Assembly (NCBI GenBank): GCA_947591315.1
Contig: CANQDD010000010.1
Span: forward strand, 27,225 to 91,224
Reading direction: 5' to 3'
Length of the DNA stretch: 64,000 nt
Source: an uncultured Clostridia bacterium
GTDB taxonomy: Bacteria > Bacillota > Clostridia > UBA1381
The notes under the pieces were generated by a model. The model had not been told where the DNA came from and searched no databases. It saw only the letters and a program-made list of their open reading frames with translations. Each line of letters starts with the position of its first letter. Within the stretch, counting starts at the first letter, position 1. The translations under genes and the position numbers were made by a program. Below are positions 52,511 to 60,993 of this stretch, in pieces.

Positions 52511-53233
52511 ATGGAGATATACGTTGTGGGAACGGGCGCGGGCAGTGAGGACGGACTGACGCGCGAGGCAAGGAAAACGCTTGAAAGTGCGGATTTGATC
52601 GTCGGCTACACAGTTTATACCGACCTTGTAAAAGCCTTCCTTCCGCAAAAGAAATACTATTCGACAGGTATGCGCGGCGAAAAGGAGCGCTGCATTTACG
52701 CGGTAAACGCGGCGCGCGAAGGAAAAAAAGTATGCGTTGTATGCGGCGGCGACGCGGGCGTGTACGGCATGACGTCACTGCTTTACGAGCTTACGGCTGA
52801 CAGCGCGGACATCGAGATACGCGCCGTTGCCGGAGTGAGCGCGATGCTGTCGGGCGCGGCCCTTGTCGGCGCGCCGCTCGGTCACGACTTCGCGGTAATA
52901 AGTCTCAGCGACCTTTTAACGCCGTGGGAAACGATAGAAAAACGGCTTGTCTGCGCCGCTGAGGGCGACTTTGTGATTTGCCTTTACAACCCGTCCTCGA
53001 AAAACCGCGCGGACTACCTGCGCCGTGCGTGCGATATTATAATGAAATACAGGGACACTAAAACCGTCTGTGCCGCCGCGAGGAACATCGGCAGAGACGG
53101 CGAGGAATACGCCGTTATGACGCTCGGCAAAATGGCTGACTACAAGGCGGACATGTTCACGACAGTCTTTATAGGCAGCACGAAAACGCGTGAAATCAAG
53201 GGCAGAATGGTAACGCCGAGAGGATATAAGTGA
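52511..53233 (+). CDS. cbiH: Cobalt-precorrin-3B C17-methyltransferase
   Basis: This 240-residue tetrapyrrole methylase contracts the ring while methylating C17. IYVVGTGAGSEDGLTREARKTLESADLIVGYTVYTDLV, VCVVCGGDAGVYGM, and LGHDFAVISLSDLLTPWE are typical of CbiH/CobJ. The ATG is embedded in a GGGACACTAAA copy (52500-52512) and uses GGAAGGGG upstream as ribosome site. A second copy (core 53052) encodes RDTK near residue 181, before TVCAAARNIGR. Confidence 0.94.
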   Translation: MEIYVVGTGAGSEDGLTREARKTLESADLIVGYTVYTDLVKAFLPQKKYYSTGMRGEKERCIYAVNAAREGKKVCVVCGGDAGVYGMTSLLYELTADSADIEIRAVAGVSAMLSGAALVGAPLGHDFAVISLSDLLTPWETIEKRLVCAAEGDFVICLYNPSSKNRADYLRRACDIIMKYRDTKTVCAAARNIGRDGEEYAVMTLGKMADYKADMFTTVFIGSTKTREIKGRMVTPRGYK

Positions 53234-53251
53234 CGCGGAGGGAGAAGTAAT

Positions 53252-53977
53252 ATGTGCGATGTGATTTTGTTCGGCGGCACGAGCGAGGGACGCATTTTAG
53301 CCGAATTTCTGCAAGGCAGCGGCATAAAGCATATCGTGTGCGTCGCGACGGAGTATGGCGCGGAGCTTTTGCAGGGCTGCCGCGTACGCGTCGGCAGAAT
53401 GGACGGGCGTGAAATGGCTGATTTTTTCGCGAAAACGAAGCCGAAAATCGTCGTTGACGCGACGCACCCTTACGCCGACAAGGTGACGGAAAACATAAAA
53501 AAAGCGTGTACGTGTCAATATTTGCGCGTGACGCGAGAAGAAACTGACGATGCTTTCGGCGTAACGGTCGGCAGCGCTAAGGAAGCGGCGGAGTACCTTT
53601 TAAACACGAGTGGCGAAATACTTATTACCACCGGCTCAAAGGAAATATCGGAGTTTTCCGCGCTTGCCGCCAGAGCGTACGCGCGCGTGCTGCCGTCGGA
53701 CGAGTCGGTCGCGTCGTGTCTGCGCGCAGGATTTTCGACGGAGCGGATAATAAGCGCCGCGCCGCCGTTTACGGAGAATGAAAATATCGCGGTAATACGC
53801 GAAAAAAACATAAAATACCTCGTGACCAAAAACAGCGGAGCAAGCGGCGGATTTGACGCGAAAATCGCCGCCGCGCGGAAAACGGGCGCGGAATGTGTGA
53901 TAATACGCCGCCCCACGCGAGAGAGCGGACTTTCGGTCGGGGAAGCGAAGAAAAAAATAACGGAGCTGATAAAATGA
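53252..53977 (+). CDS. cbiJ: Cobalt-precorrin-6A reductase
   Basis: This 241-residue NAD(P)H-dependent reductase shows LFGGTSEGRILAEFLQ at the start, VVDATHPYADKVTENIKKAC in the middle and LVTKNSGASGGFDAKIAAA near the end, all CbiJ/CobK features. It lies 18 bp after cbiH with a GGAGG site, and overlaps the next gene by four bases. It is one of the few early-operon genes with no motif copy. Confidence 0.93.
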   Translation: MCDVILFGGTSEGRILAEFLQGSGIKHIVCVATEYGAELLQGCRVRVGRMDGREMADFFAKTKPKIVVDATHPYADKVTENIKKACTCQYLRVTREETDDAFGVTVGSAKEAAEYLLNTSGEILITTGSKEISEFSALAARAYARVLPSDESVASCLRAGFSTERIISAAPPFTENENIAVIREKNIKYLVTKNSGASGGFDAKIAAARKTGAECVIIRRPTRESGLSVGEAKKKITELIK

Positions 53978-55134
53978 ATGTGTGCATAATCGGCGCGGGC
54001 ATGGGCGGTGCGGAATATCTCACCCTTGCCGCGCGGAAAAAAATCGAAAACGCGGATATTATAATCGGCCCGAAGCGCGTAACAGAGCCTTATTCTTGCG
54101 GAAAAGAGACGTATTTTGAGTACGAAGCCGACAAAATAACGCGGATAATAAACGGCGCGGGCGATAAAAATATCGCCGTGCTTTTTTCGGGCGACGCGTC
54201 ATTTTTCAGCGGAGCGGCGCGCCTTGCCGAGCTTTGCCCCGACGCGGAGATCGAGCCGGGAATAAGCAGCGCGTCGTATTTCTGCGCCAAAATCGGTGTA
54301 AGCATGGACGATATGAACGTTGTGAGCCTGCACGGACGTAAATGCAACATAGTCAGTGAAACGCGACGGAACAGAAAAACGTTCGCGCTGCTCGGCGAAA
54401 ATCCGTGCGGCAGGCTGTGCGAATACGGTCTCGGCGGCGCGCGCGTGTACATAGGCGAAAACCTCTCATACGAAAACGAAAAAATATATTGCGGCGCGGC
54501 GGCGGAGCTTAAAAACGCCGTACTGCCGCCGCTGTCGGTAATCGTGATAATAAACGAAAACGCGTCGCCGCGCGTCAGAAGCGGCATAAACGACGGCGAA
54601 TTTATAACGGGAGGCGTGCCGATGACGAAATCGGCTGTGCGCGCTGTTACGGCCGCGAGGCTCGAAACCGAACCCGACAGCGTTGTGTACGACATTGGCG
54701 CGGGCACGGGTACGGTCAGCGTTGAAGCGGCGCTTGCCGCGTATAAGGGAACGGTGTACGCGATTGAAAAAAATCATGAGGCGGCGGAGCTTATACGCGC
54801 GAACGCGGTGAAATTTATGTGCGACAACATCGTTGTTATAGAGGGCAGCGCGCCCGACGCGCTTGACGGCTTACCCAAACCCGACAGAGTGTTTATAGGC
54901 GGCTCGTCGGGGACACTAAAACAGACGATTGAAAAATGCGGCTGCGAAAAGATTGTCGTAAACGCCGTGACGGTCGAGACGCTCACGGGGACACTAAAAT
55001 TCTTTGACGAACTCGGCTACGAATATGATATCGAGCAGATAAACGCGTCGTACGCGCGGAAAATCGGCGGATACAACATGCTCACAGCGCACAACGGCGT
55101 GTTTGTGATAAGCGGAAGGAGGAAGGCTGAGTGA
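53974..55134 (+). CDS. cbiET: Fused CbiE-CbiT: precorrin C5 and C15 methyltransferase/decarboxylase
   Basis: This 386-residue fusion corresponds to CobL. The CbiE half (about 1-195) is a tetrapyrrole methylase with CIIGAGMGGAEYLTLAA and LFSGDASFFSGAARLAE; the CbiT half (about 196-386) is a Rossmann methyltransferase with VVYDIGAGTGTVSVEAALA and FIGGSSGTLKQ. Together they methylate C5 and C15 and decarboxylate the C12 side chain. The ATG at 53974 overlaps the cbiJ stop. Two motif copies (cores 54910, 54988) encode GTLK in the CbiT half, at places where relatives have similar-length sequence. Confidence 0.94.
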   Translation: MNVCIIGAGMGGAEYLTLAARKKIENADIIIGPKRVTEPYSCGKETYFEYEADKITRIINGAGDKNIAVLFSGDASFFSGAARLAELCPDAEIEPGISSASYFCAKIGVSMDDMNVVSLHGRKCNIVSETRRNRKTFALLGENPCGRLCEYGLGGARVYIGENLSYENEKIYCGAAAELKNAVLPPLSVIVIINENASPRVRSGINDGEFITGGVPMTKSAVRAVTAARLETEPDSVVYDIGAGTGTVSVEAALAAYKGTVYAIEKNHEAAELIRANAVKFMCDNIVVIEGSAPDALDGLPKPDRVFIGGSSGTLKQTIEKCGCEKIVVNAVTVETLTGTLKFFDELGYEYDIEQINASYARKIGGYNMLTAHNGVFVISGRRKAE

Positions 55135-56797
55135 AACGCGTAATGTTCGCCGGAGAGCGCAGCGGCTGCGGCAAAACGACCGTCACCTGCGCGTTTATGC
55201 GTGCGGCTGCGGAGCGCGGTCACAGAATTTCCGCCTTCAAATGCGGTCCCGACTACATTGATCCGATGTTCCACAAAACGGTGCTCGGCGCGGACTCGTA
55301 CAACCTCGACAGCTTTTTGATGAGCGGCGACGCGATAAATTATCTGCTCGCGAAAAACAGCGGCGATATTAACGTGATAGAGGGCGTTATGGGATTTTAC
55401 GACGGTATGGGTTTTACCGATAAGGGCAGCTCGCACGAGCTTTCCGAAATAACCGACACGCCCGTAATTCTCATCGTTGACTGCGGCGGCAGAAGCTTGT
55501 CGGCGGCTGCGGCGGTCAAGGGATTTAAGGAGTTTAAGAAAAATAAAATCGCGGGCGTTATTTTCAATAACCTGAAGGACAGCCTTTACGCGGATATGGC
55601 TCATGAGTGCCGCGCGGTCGGTGTTGAGCCGCTCGGATACATGCCGCGCGTAAGAGGCGCGGAGATAGAGAGCAGACATCTCGGACTTGTGACGGCTGCC
55701 GAAATCGGGGACATAAAAAATAAAATTCGCATACTCGGAGAGCAGGCGGAAAAGACGGTCGACATAGACCGCATACTTGAAATCGCGGAGCGTGGTGACA
55801 CTAAAACTAATTTTTCGCCGCACGAAAAAATCGTGGACGTTAAAATAGCCGTCGCGCGCGACAAGGCGTTTTGCTTTTACTACGCAGATAACCTGAATTT
55901 ACTGAAATCTCTCGGCGCGCGCCTTTTGTTTTTCAGCCCGCTCGAAAATGAGAGCGTGCCCGACTGCGACGGCATAATAATAGGCGGCGGCTATCCGGAG
56001 CTTTACGCGGACATTCTCGCGAAAAATACGGGGACACTAAAATCACTGCGCGGAAAAATACTCGGCGGTGCGCCGTGCATAGCGGAGTGCGGCGGATTTA
56101 TGTATCTGCACGAAAGCATAACGGTCGGCGGCGAGGCGCACGGCATGGTCGGTGTAATAAAAGGAACGTGCCGCAAAACCGACCGTCTGCAGCGGTTCGG
56201 GTACATGGAAATGACGGCGCGGCGCGACAATATTCTCTGCAAAAGGGGACACAAAATCCGCTCGCGCGAGTTCCATTATTTTGACAGCACAAACCCCGGA
56301 AACGGCTTCACCGCTCAAAAAAAAGGCAGGTCGTGGGAGTGCGTGCATACCGATGGGAACCTTTTCGCGGGATTTCCGCACCTGCACTTTTACTCGGACG
56401 TGACGCTTGCCGAAAATTTTATAAAAAGCTGTGAGGAATACAAATGCAAAAGATAAAGGAAATCGACAAATCTGTTTACGACGCGGCGCGCGCGCGGTGG
56501 AAAAGCATCGCGAAGCCTTTGGGCAGCCTCGGCGCGTTCGAGGAAACCGTGTCGCGCATAGCGGTAGCGCAGGGGACACTAAAACCCGACATATCGAAGC
56601 GGCGCGTACTCGTAATGTGCGCCGACAACGGCGTTACAAGCGAGGGCGTGACGCAGACCGATTCGTCCGTCACATCTCTCGTCGCGGAAAACATAACGCG
56701 CGAAATGGCGAGCGTAAGCCTTGCCGCGCGTACAGCGCGTGCGGACGTTACAGCCGTTGACGTCGGTATGGAGCGCGACGCGGCGGGGACACTAAAA
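54909..56797 (+). repeat. Five GGGACACTAAA motifs plus variants in cbiET, cbiA and cobT
   Basis: Core copies begin at 54910 and 54988 (cbiET), 56031 (cbiA), 56573 and 56786 (cobT); all read GTLK. Variants in cbiA: GGTGACACTAAAA at 55794 (GDTK), GGGGACATAAAAA at 55707 (GDIK) and GGGGACACAAAA at 56245 (RGHK). Confidence 0.9.
55131..56456 (+). CDS. cbiA: Cobyrinate a,c-diamide synthase
   Basis: This 441-residue enzyme amidates side chains a and c. The N-terminal ATPase has the P-loop AGERSGCGKTTVTCAFMRA and FKCGPDYIDPMFH. The C-terminal glutaminase has C320 in AECGGFMYL, after IIIGGGYPELYA, and the EFHYF segment near residue 380. The GTG start overlaps the cbiET stop. One exact and three imperfect motif copies are present. 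Confidence 0.94.
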   Translation: MKRVMFAGERSGCGKTTVTCAFMRAAAERGHRISAFKCGPDYIDPMFHKTVLGADSYNLDSFLMSGDAINYLLAKNSGDINVIEGVMGFYDGMGFTDKGSSHELSEITDTPVILIVDCGGRSLSAAAAVKGFKEFKKNKIAGVIFNNLKDSLYADMAHECRAVGVEPLGYMPRVRGAEIESRHLGLVTAAEIGDIKNKIRILGEQAEKTVDIDRILEIAERGDTKTNFSPHEKIVDVKIAVARDKAFCFYYADNLNLLKSLGARLLFFSPLENESVPDCDGIIIGGGYPELYADILAKNTGTLKSLRGKILGGAPCIAECGGFMYLHESITVGGEAHGMVGVIKGTCRKTDRLQRFGYMEMTARRDNILCKRGHKIRSREFHYFDSTNPGNGFTAQKKGRSWECVHTDGNLFAGFPHLHFYSDVTLAENFIKSCEEYKCKR

Positions 56798-57478
56798 CGA
56801 AAAATAAGATACGGCACAGGGAATATTTTAAGGGAACGCGCCATGACGCGCGCGGATGCGGAAAAAGCCGTACAGCTCGGTATCGACCTTGCCGCGGAGA
56901 GCGCGGACGAAGGGTACAAAATACTCGTCGCCGGCGAAATGGGTATAGGCAATACCACCACAAGCGCCGCTGTTGCGTGCGTACTGCTCGGCAAAACGCC
57001 CGAAACCGCCGCAGGACGCGGCGCGGGACTGTCGGACGAGGGACTTAAACGAAAGATAGAAGTCATAGAAAAATCCATACGGTTGCATAATCCCGACAAA
57101 AATGATATAATAGACGTGATTTCAAAGGTCGGCGGACTTGACATAGCCGCCATGACGGGCGTTTTCATAGGCGGCGCGCTGCGCGGTCTGCCCGTCGTAA
57201 TAGACGGCTTCATATCGTCGGTCGCGGCGCTATGCGCGAAACGGCTCTGCCCAAAATGCGGCGGTTACATGACAGCGTCGCACGTGTCAAATGAGGGCTG
57301 CGCAAAGGAAATACTCGACGCGCTGGGCTTGACCGCGCCGATACGCGCCGAAATGTTCCCCGGCGAGGGCACGGGCGGCGTGATGCTTCTGCCGCTTCTC
57401 GACGCGGCGATAGAAATATTCAACGAAATGCCGACTTTTGAGGATATAAATCTGGAGAGGTACAGGGAGTACAGATAA
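56444..57478 (+). CDS. cobT: Nicotinate-nucleotide-dimethylbenzimidazole phosphoribosyltransferase
   Basis: This 344-residue enzyme makes alpha-ribazole 5'-phosphate, the activated lower ligand. KPLGSLGAFEETVSRIAVAQGT, then CADNGVTSEGV, GEMGIGNTTTSAA and the catalytic glutamate E308 in GEGTGGVMLLPLL are diagnostic. It overlaps cbiA by 13 bases. Two motif copies encode GTLK near residues 44 and 115; the first coincides with the GTxxP sequence that relatives have anyway. Confidence 0.95.
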   Translation: MQKIKEIDKSVYDAARARWKSIAKPLGSLGAFEETVSRIAVAQGTLKPDISKRRVLVMCADNGVTSEGVTQTDSSVTSLVAENITREMASVSLAARTARADVTAVDVGMERDAAGTLKRKIRYGTGNILRERAMTRADAEKAVQLGIDLAAESADEGYKILVAGEMGIGNTTTSAAVACVLLGKTPETAAGRGAGLSDEGLKRKIEVIEKSIRLHNPDKNDIIDVISKVGGLDIAAMTGVFIGGALRGLPVVIDGFISSVAALCAKRLCPKCGGYMTASHVSNEGCAKEILDALGLTAPIRAEMFPGEGTGGVMLLPLLDAAIEIFNEMPTFEDINLERYREYR

Positions 57479-58008
57479 TGCTTATTCTGGTAACGGGCGC
57501 GAGCGGTTCGGGCAAGAGCGGGTTCGCGGAAAACACGGCTCTGCAATTCGGACAGTGCGTAACGTACATAGCCGCGATGAAGCCCGACGGCGCGGACGCG
57601 CAAAAACGCATAGACCGCCACCGCGCGATGCGGCGCGGCAAGGGCTTTCACACGGTCGAGCGTTACACCGACATTAAAAACCTCGGCATACACACACCCG
57701 CGATTTTGGAGTGTCTGCCGAACCTTTTGGCAAACGAGATGTTTTCGCCCGAAGGTTGCGGCGCTGAAAACGCGGAGGACGAAATAGCCGAGGGCATACG
57801 GACGCTTGCCGCGAAATGCAAAAATCTTGTCGTCGTAACGGACGAGATCGGCTCGGACGGCGCAATTTATGACGCGGCGACCGAAAGATACAAAAAAATT
57901 CTCGGCTCTTTGAACCGCCGCATAGCGCGCGCGGCTGACGAGGTGTACGAGGTGGTATGCGGCGTACAGATGAAGATAAAACAGGAGGGAAGGTCATGCA
58001 CATATTAA
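57478..58008 (+). CDS. cobU: Adenosylcobinamide kinase/guanylyltransferase
   Basis: This 176-residue protein phosphorylates adenosylcobinamide and then transfers GMP. The P-loop is GASGSGKS (residues 7-14). H48, in RIDRHRAMR, is the guanylylated histidine. The C-terminal ADEVYEVVCGVQMKIK matches the family end. The VTDEIGSDGAIYDA segment is slightly different from the usual VxxEVGxGIVP. The start overlaps the cobT stop (TAATG), and its end overlaps cobS by 13 bases. No motif copies. Confidence 0.88.
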   Translation: MLILVTGASGSGKSGFAENTALQFGQCVTYIAAMKPDGADAQKRIDRHRAMRRGKGFHTVERYTDIKNLGIHTPAILECLPNLLANEMFSPEGCGAENAEDEIAEGIRTLAAKCKNLVVVTDEIGSDGAIYDAATERYKKILGSLNRRIARAADEVYEVVCGVQMKIKQEGRSCTY

Positions 58009-58808
58009 AAGCGTTCTGTCTGGCATTTTCTACATATTCGAGAATACCGATGATAAGAGTGTACCCAAACAAGAAAAACATGAGGTATATGCTGTGCTTT
58101 CTGCCGTTCGTGGGAGCGGCTGTCGGCGCGCTTTTCATGCTGTGGTTTCACGTGTGTATACTCATCGGCATTGACCACGCATGCTTTTCGGCGGTCGCGG
58201 CGGTACTGTCGGTACTCGTGACGGGCGGCATACACGCCGACGGGTACCTTGATACGAACGACGCGCTGTCATCTTACGGCACAAAGCAGAAAATGCTCGA
58301 AATACTCAAGGATCCGCACGTCGGTGCGTTCGGTATAATCACGGCGATAGTTTACTACGTGCTGTATTTTGGCTTTTTGAACGAGGTTTCCATATACGGT
58401 GAAGCGGGAATGATAGCGCTCGGCTTTGTGATTTCGCGCTCGGTCTGCTCGCTTGAAATTTCGCTCATGCGCAACGCGAAAAACAGCGGCATGCTCTACG
58501 AGGTGTCGTCAAGCTCAAATAAGCCCGTCACGGTGTTTGTTTCGGTCGTTTTAACCGCGCTGTGCGCCGCGGTCATGGTAATGCTCAGCGCGTACATAGG
58601 CTTCCTTGTGATTCTCTGTCAGGCGGGACTTATACTTTATTATAAATTTGTTGTGGCTAAGAAAATCGGCGGCATAACGGGCGACACCTGCGGCTATTTT
58701 ATACAGATGAGCGAGCTTCTGACGGTAATCGCGGTTGTGGTGGGCGGCAAGCTTGTGCCGTTTTTACCCGTGATACCGTCGGTATCGTCGCTGCTGCTCC
58801 TGATTTGA
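57996..58808 (+). CDS. cobS: Adenosylcobinamide-GDP ribazoletransferase (cobalamin synthase)
   Basis: This 270-residue integral membrane enzyme joins the lower ligand to the corrinoid. FSTYSRIPM near the start, GGIHADGYLDTNDALSS (near residues 77-93) with the acidic residues for magnesium, and GGITGDTCGYFIQMSEL are the family motifs. About six membrane segments are visible. ATG 57996 follows CAGGAGGGA; frame extensions further upstream overlap cobU and are not used. Confidence 0.93.
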   Translation: MHILKAFCLAFSTYSRIPMIRVYPNKKNMRYMLCFLPFVGAAVGALFMLWFHVCILIGIDHACFSAVAAVLSVLVTGGIHADGYLDTNDALSSYGTKQKMLEILKDPHVGAFGIITAIVYYVLYFGFLNEVSIYGEAGMIALGFVISRSVCSLEISLMRNAKNSGMLYEVSSSSNKPVTVFVSVVLTALCAAVMVMLSAYIGFLVILCQAGLILYYKFVVAKKIGGITGDTCGYFIQMSELLTVIAVVVGGKLVPFLPVIPSVSSLLLLI

Positions 58809-58822
58809 GGGAGGAACGTGAT

Positions 58823-59149
58823 ATGATTTTTGTAACGGGCGGCGCGTACTCCGGCAAAACGGAATACGTAAAAAACAATTTCGGCGCGGATAAAAAGACG
58901 GTAAACGGACTGCATAAGATAATCAGAAACGCGATGGCAAACGGTCTTGACCCGTACGATGAGGCGGGAAAAATTCTTGACGCAAAACCCGACATAGTGA
59001 TTTGCAGCGAGGTGGGGAGCGGTATTGTGCCGTTGGACGCGTTTGAGCGCGAGTGGCGCGAGACGGTCGGACGCATAAGCTGTATGTTCGCAGAAAGAGC
59101 AGATTCCGTTATAAGAGTTGTTTGCGGAATAGGAGTAAGGCTCAAATGA
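58823..59149 (+). CDS. Short CobU-like protein
   Basis: This 108-residue protein looks like a second, shortened CobU. It has the P-loop GGAYSGKTEYV (residues 6-16) and the C-terminal part VICSEVGSGIVPLDAFEREWRE, then ADSVIRVVCGIGVRLK, which fits the CobU consensus better than the full-length copy does. About 60 residues in the middle, including the guanylylated histidine, are missing. It may form a mixed complex with CobU, or be a kinase only. ATG 58823 follows GGGAGG. The stop overlaps cobC by four bases, so it is kept in the operon in frame. Confidence 0.7.
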   Translation: MIFVTGGAYSGKTEYVKNNFGADKKTVNGLHKIIRNAMANGLDPYDEAGKILDAKPDIVICSEVGSGIVPLDAFEREWRETVGRISCMFAERADSVIRVVCGIGVRLK

Positions 59150-59694
59150 AAATTGCACTGATACGCCACGGCGAAACGCGCGCAAACCGCAAGGGACGCT
59201 ATATCGGCGCGACGGACGAGCCGCTTGTATCGACCGACGCGCTGCGGTATTCGTACCCCGACTGCGAACGGATAGTCGTAAGTCCGCTGCGGCGGTGCGT
59301 TGAAACGGCGGAATTTATTTACCCCGACCGCAAGCTTACGGTTTGCCCCGACCTTCGCGAATGTGATTTTGGCGATTTTGAAAACAAGTCCTACGAGGAA
59401 TTGAAGGATAACGAATACTATAAACGCTGGCTCGACTCTAACGGAACGCTGCCGTTCCCGAACGGCGAGAGCCGGGAGGAATTTGAGGCGCGCTGCGTGA
59501 GGGGATTTTACGATTCGCTTGACGGCGCGGAAAACATTGCATTCGTCGTACACGGCGGCACGATCATGGCTGTGATGCACGCTCTTTACGGCGGATTTTA
59601 CGAGTACCGCCTGCGCTGCGGCGGAATGATACGCTTTGAATATGACGCCGCGCAAAGAATTGCGGGCGAATACATCATGGAGGGAAACGCATGA
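59146..59694 (+). CDS. cobC: Alpha-ribazole phosphatase (histidine phosphatase family)
   Basis: This 182-residue phosphatase carries the RHG motif IRHGETRANRKGRY at residues 6-19, so H7 is the phosphorylated histidine. VVSPLRRCVETAEF and VVHGGTIMAVMHAL supply the other active-site residues. Context in the cobalamin operon indicates removal of phosphate from alpha-ribazole phosphate or adenosylcobalamin phosphate. It overlaps both neighbours by four bases. Confidence 0.9.
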   Translation: MKIALIRHGETRANRKGRYIGATDEPLVSTDALRYSYPDCERIVVSPLRRCVETAEFIYPDRKLTVCPDLRECDFGDFENKSYEELKDNEYYKRWLDSNGTLPFPNGESREEFEARCVRGFYDSLDGAENIAFVVHGGTIMAVMHALYGGFYEYRLRCGGMIRFEYDAAQRIAGEYIMEGNA

Positions 59695-60707
59695 CGATAT
59701 ACGACATAATAACGTGCCAGTTTGCGGCTGTCATTGCCGCGTATTTTCTTGACCTGCTGCTGGGCGATCCCGATTTCGCGCTGCACCCCGTGCGGCTTAT
59801 GGGAAGGCTCATTGACCTTTTCGAGAAGGCGGCGCGCGCGCTGTTCCCGAAAACAAAGGCGGGCGAAATAGCGGGCGGCGCGGTCATGGCTGTATGTGTA
59901 ATAATCGTGTGCGGCGGCGTGCCGTTCGCGGTTTTGTTTTTCGCGTACAGGTACAATATGATTTTGGGCGCGTGCGTCGAGGCTGTGATCGGGTATTTTA
60001 TGCTTTCAGCGAAGGATCTCGCAGGCGCGGGCAAGGACGTTTACTACGCGCTTTTGTCCGGCGACGTCGAGGAGGCGCGCCGCGAGGTGAGTATGATAGT
60101 CGGACGCGACACGGACAGACTCGACGACGCAGGTATAGCGCGCGCGGCGGTGGAAACGGTCGCGGAGAATACGAGCGACGGAGTTGTCGCGCCGCTGTTT
60201 TACATGGCAATAGGCGGCGCGGTGCTCGGCTGCGTGTACAAGGCGATTAACACCATGGATTCAATGGTCGGCTACAAAAACGACGCGTACATAAATTTCG
60301 GCAAATTTGCCGCGCGTCTCGACGACGCGGCGAATTTTATACCGTCGAGAATCGCCGCGCTTTTAATGATCGTCTCATCGTTCCTGCTCGGCTTCGACGC
60401 GGGCAACGCCGCGTATATACACAGGCGCGACTCGCGCAAACACGCAAGCCCCAACAGCGCGCAGACCGAGTCGGTTGCGGCGGGCGCGCTGCGCATAATG
60501 CTCGGCGGCGACGCGTACTATTTCGGTAAGCTGCATAAAAAGCCGACGATAGGCGACGATTTGAGGGATATTCGCTACGATAATATTATACAGACGAACA
60601 GAATGATGTACCTCACGTCATTCCTCGCCGCGGTAATATTCCTCGCCGCAAAATTCGCGTCGCGCTACGCGGTGGAGTATATAGGTGTGCTGATAGAGAT
60701 GATGTAA
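59691..60707 (+). CDS. cbiB: Adenosylcobinamide-phosphate synthase
   Basis: This 338-residue membrane enzyme attaches aminopropanol phosphate to adenosylcobyric acid. AYFLDLLLGDPDFALHPVRLMGRLI near the start, SMIVGRDTDRLDDAGIARAAVETVAENTSDGVVAPLFY, then NTMDSMVGYKN are diagnostic. Several membrane helices are visible. The ATG overlaps the cobC stop and follows ATGGAGGG. A repeat-filled gap of 286 bp follows. Confidence 0.94.
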   Translation: MTIYDIITCQFAAVIAAYFLDLLLGDPDFALHPVRLMGRLIDLFEKAARALFPKTKAGEIAGGAVMAVCVIIVCGGVPFAVLFFAYRYNMILGACVEAVIGYFMLSAKDLAGAGKDVYYALLSGDVEEARREVSMIVGRDTDRLDDAGIARAAVETVAENTSDGVVAPLFYMAIGGAVLGCVYKAINTMDSMVGYKNDAYINFGKFAARLDDAANFIPSRIAALLMIVSSFLLGFDAGNAAYIHRRDSRKHASPNSAQTESVAAGALRIMLGGDAYYFGKLHKKPTIGDDLRDIRYDNIIQTNRMMYLTSFLAAVIFLAAKFASRYAVEYIGVLIEMM

Positions 60708-60993
60708 ATACCGTAGGGGCGATCCTTGCGGTCGCCCGCGGGCGGCTGATAGCCGCCCCTACGAAAGGCTCCCCTTGAGGGGAGCTGTCGCCGAAGGCGA
60801 CTGAGAGGTGGTTTTTAAGATTCTATTGCCACCTCTCCGTCATCGCTTCGCGATGCCACCTCTCCTCAAGGAGAGGCTGACGGACTGTCGAGGGCGCCAG
60901 CCCATACGGCACACAATTTCAAAATTACGGGTGTAGGGGACGGCGCCCCGACGTCCCGCATTCACCCCCAAATCAAACAAGAAGGACAACGTG
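60708..60993. repeat. Repeat-filled gap inside the cobalamin operon
   Basis: A head-to-head REP pair lies at 60713-60737 (GTAG, GGGCGATC/GGTCGCCC) and 60740-60762 (inverted, GGGCGGCT/AGCCGCCC). A palindromic element follows at 60768-60884 and another REP (GTAG, GGGACG/CGTCCC) at 60933-60957. The stretch 60884-60912 resembles the repeats inside the RAYT gene. No gene or promoter is seen; the ribosome site of cobD (GAAGGAC) is at the right end. Confidence 0.75.

Larger units (their letters stand above)
50604..53063 (+). repeat. Nine GGGACACTAAA motifs in cbiD, cbiF, cbiG and cbiH
   Basis: Core copies begin at 50605 (cbiD, RDTK), 50893, 50959 and 51363 (cbiF, GDTK, GDTK, GTLN), 51942, 52326 and 52469 (cbiG, GDTK, GDTK, GTLK), 52501 (cbiG stop/cbiH start) and 53052 (cbiH, RDTK). 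All are on the plus strand. Confidence 0.92.
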
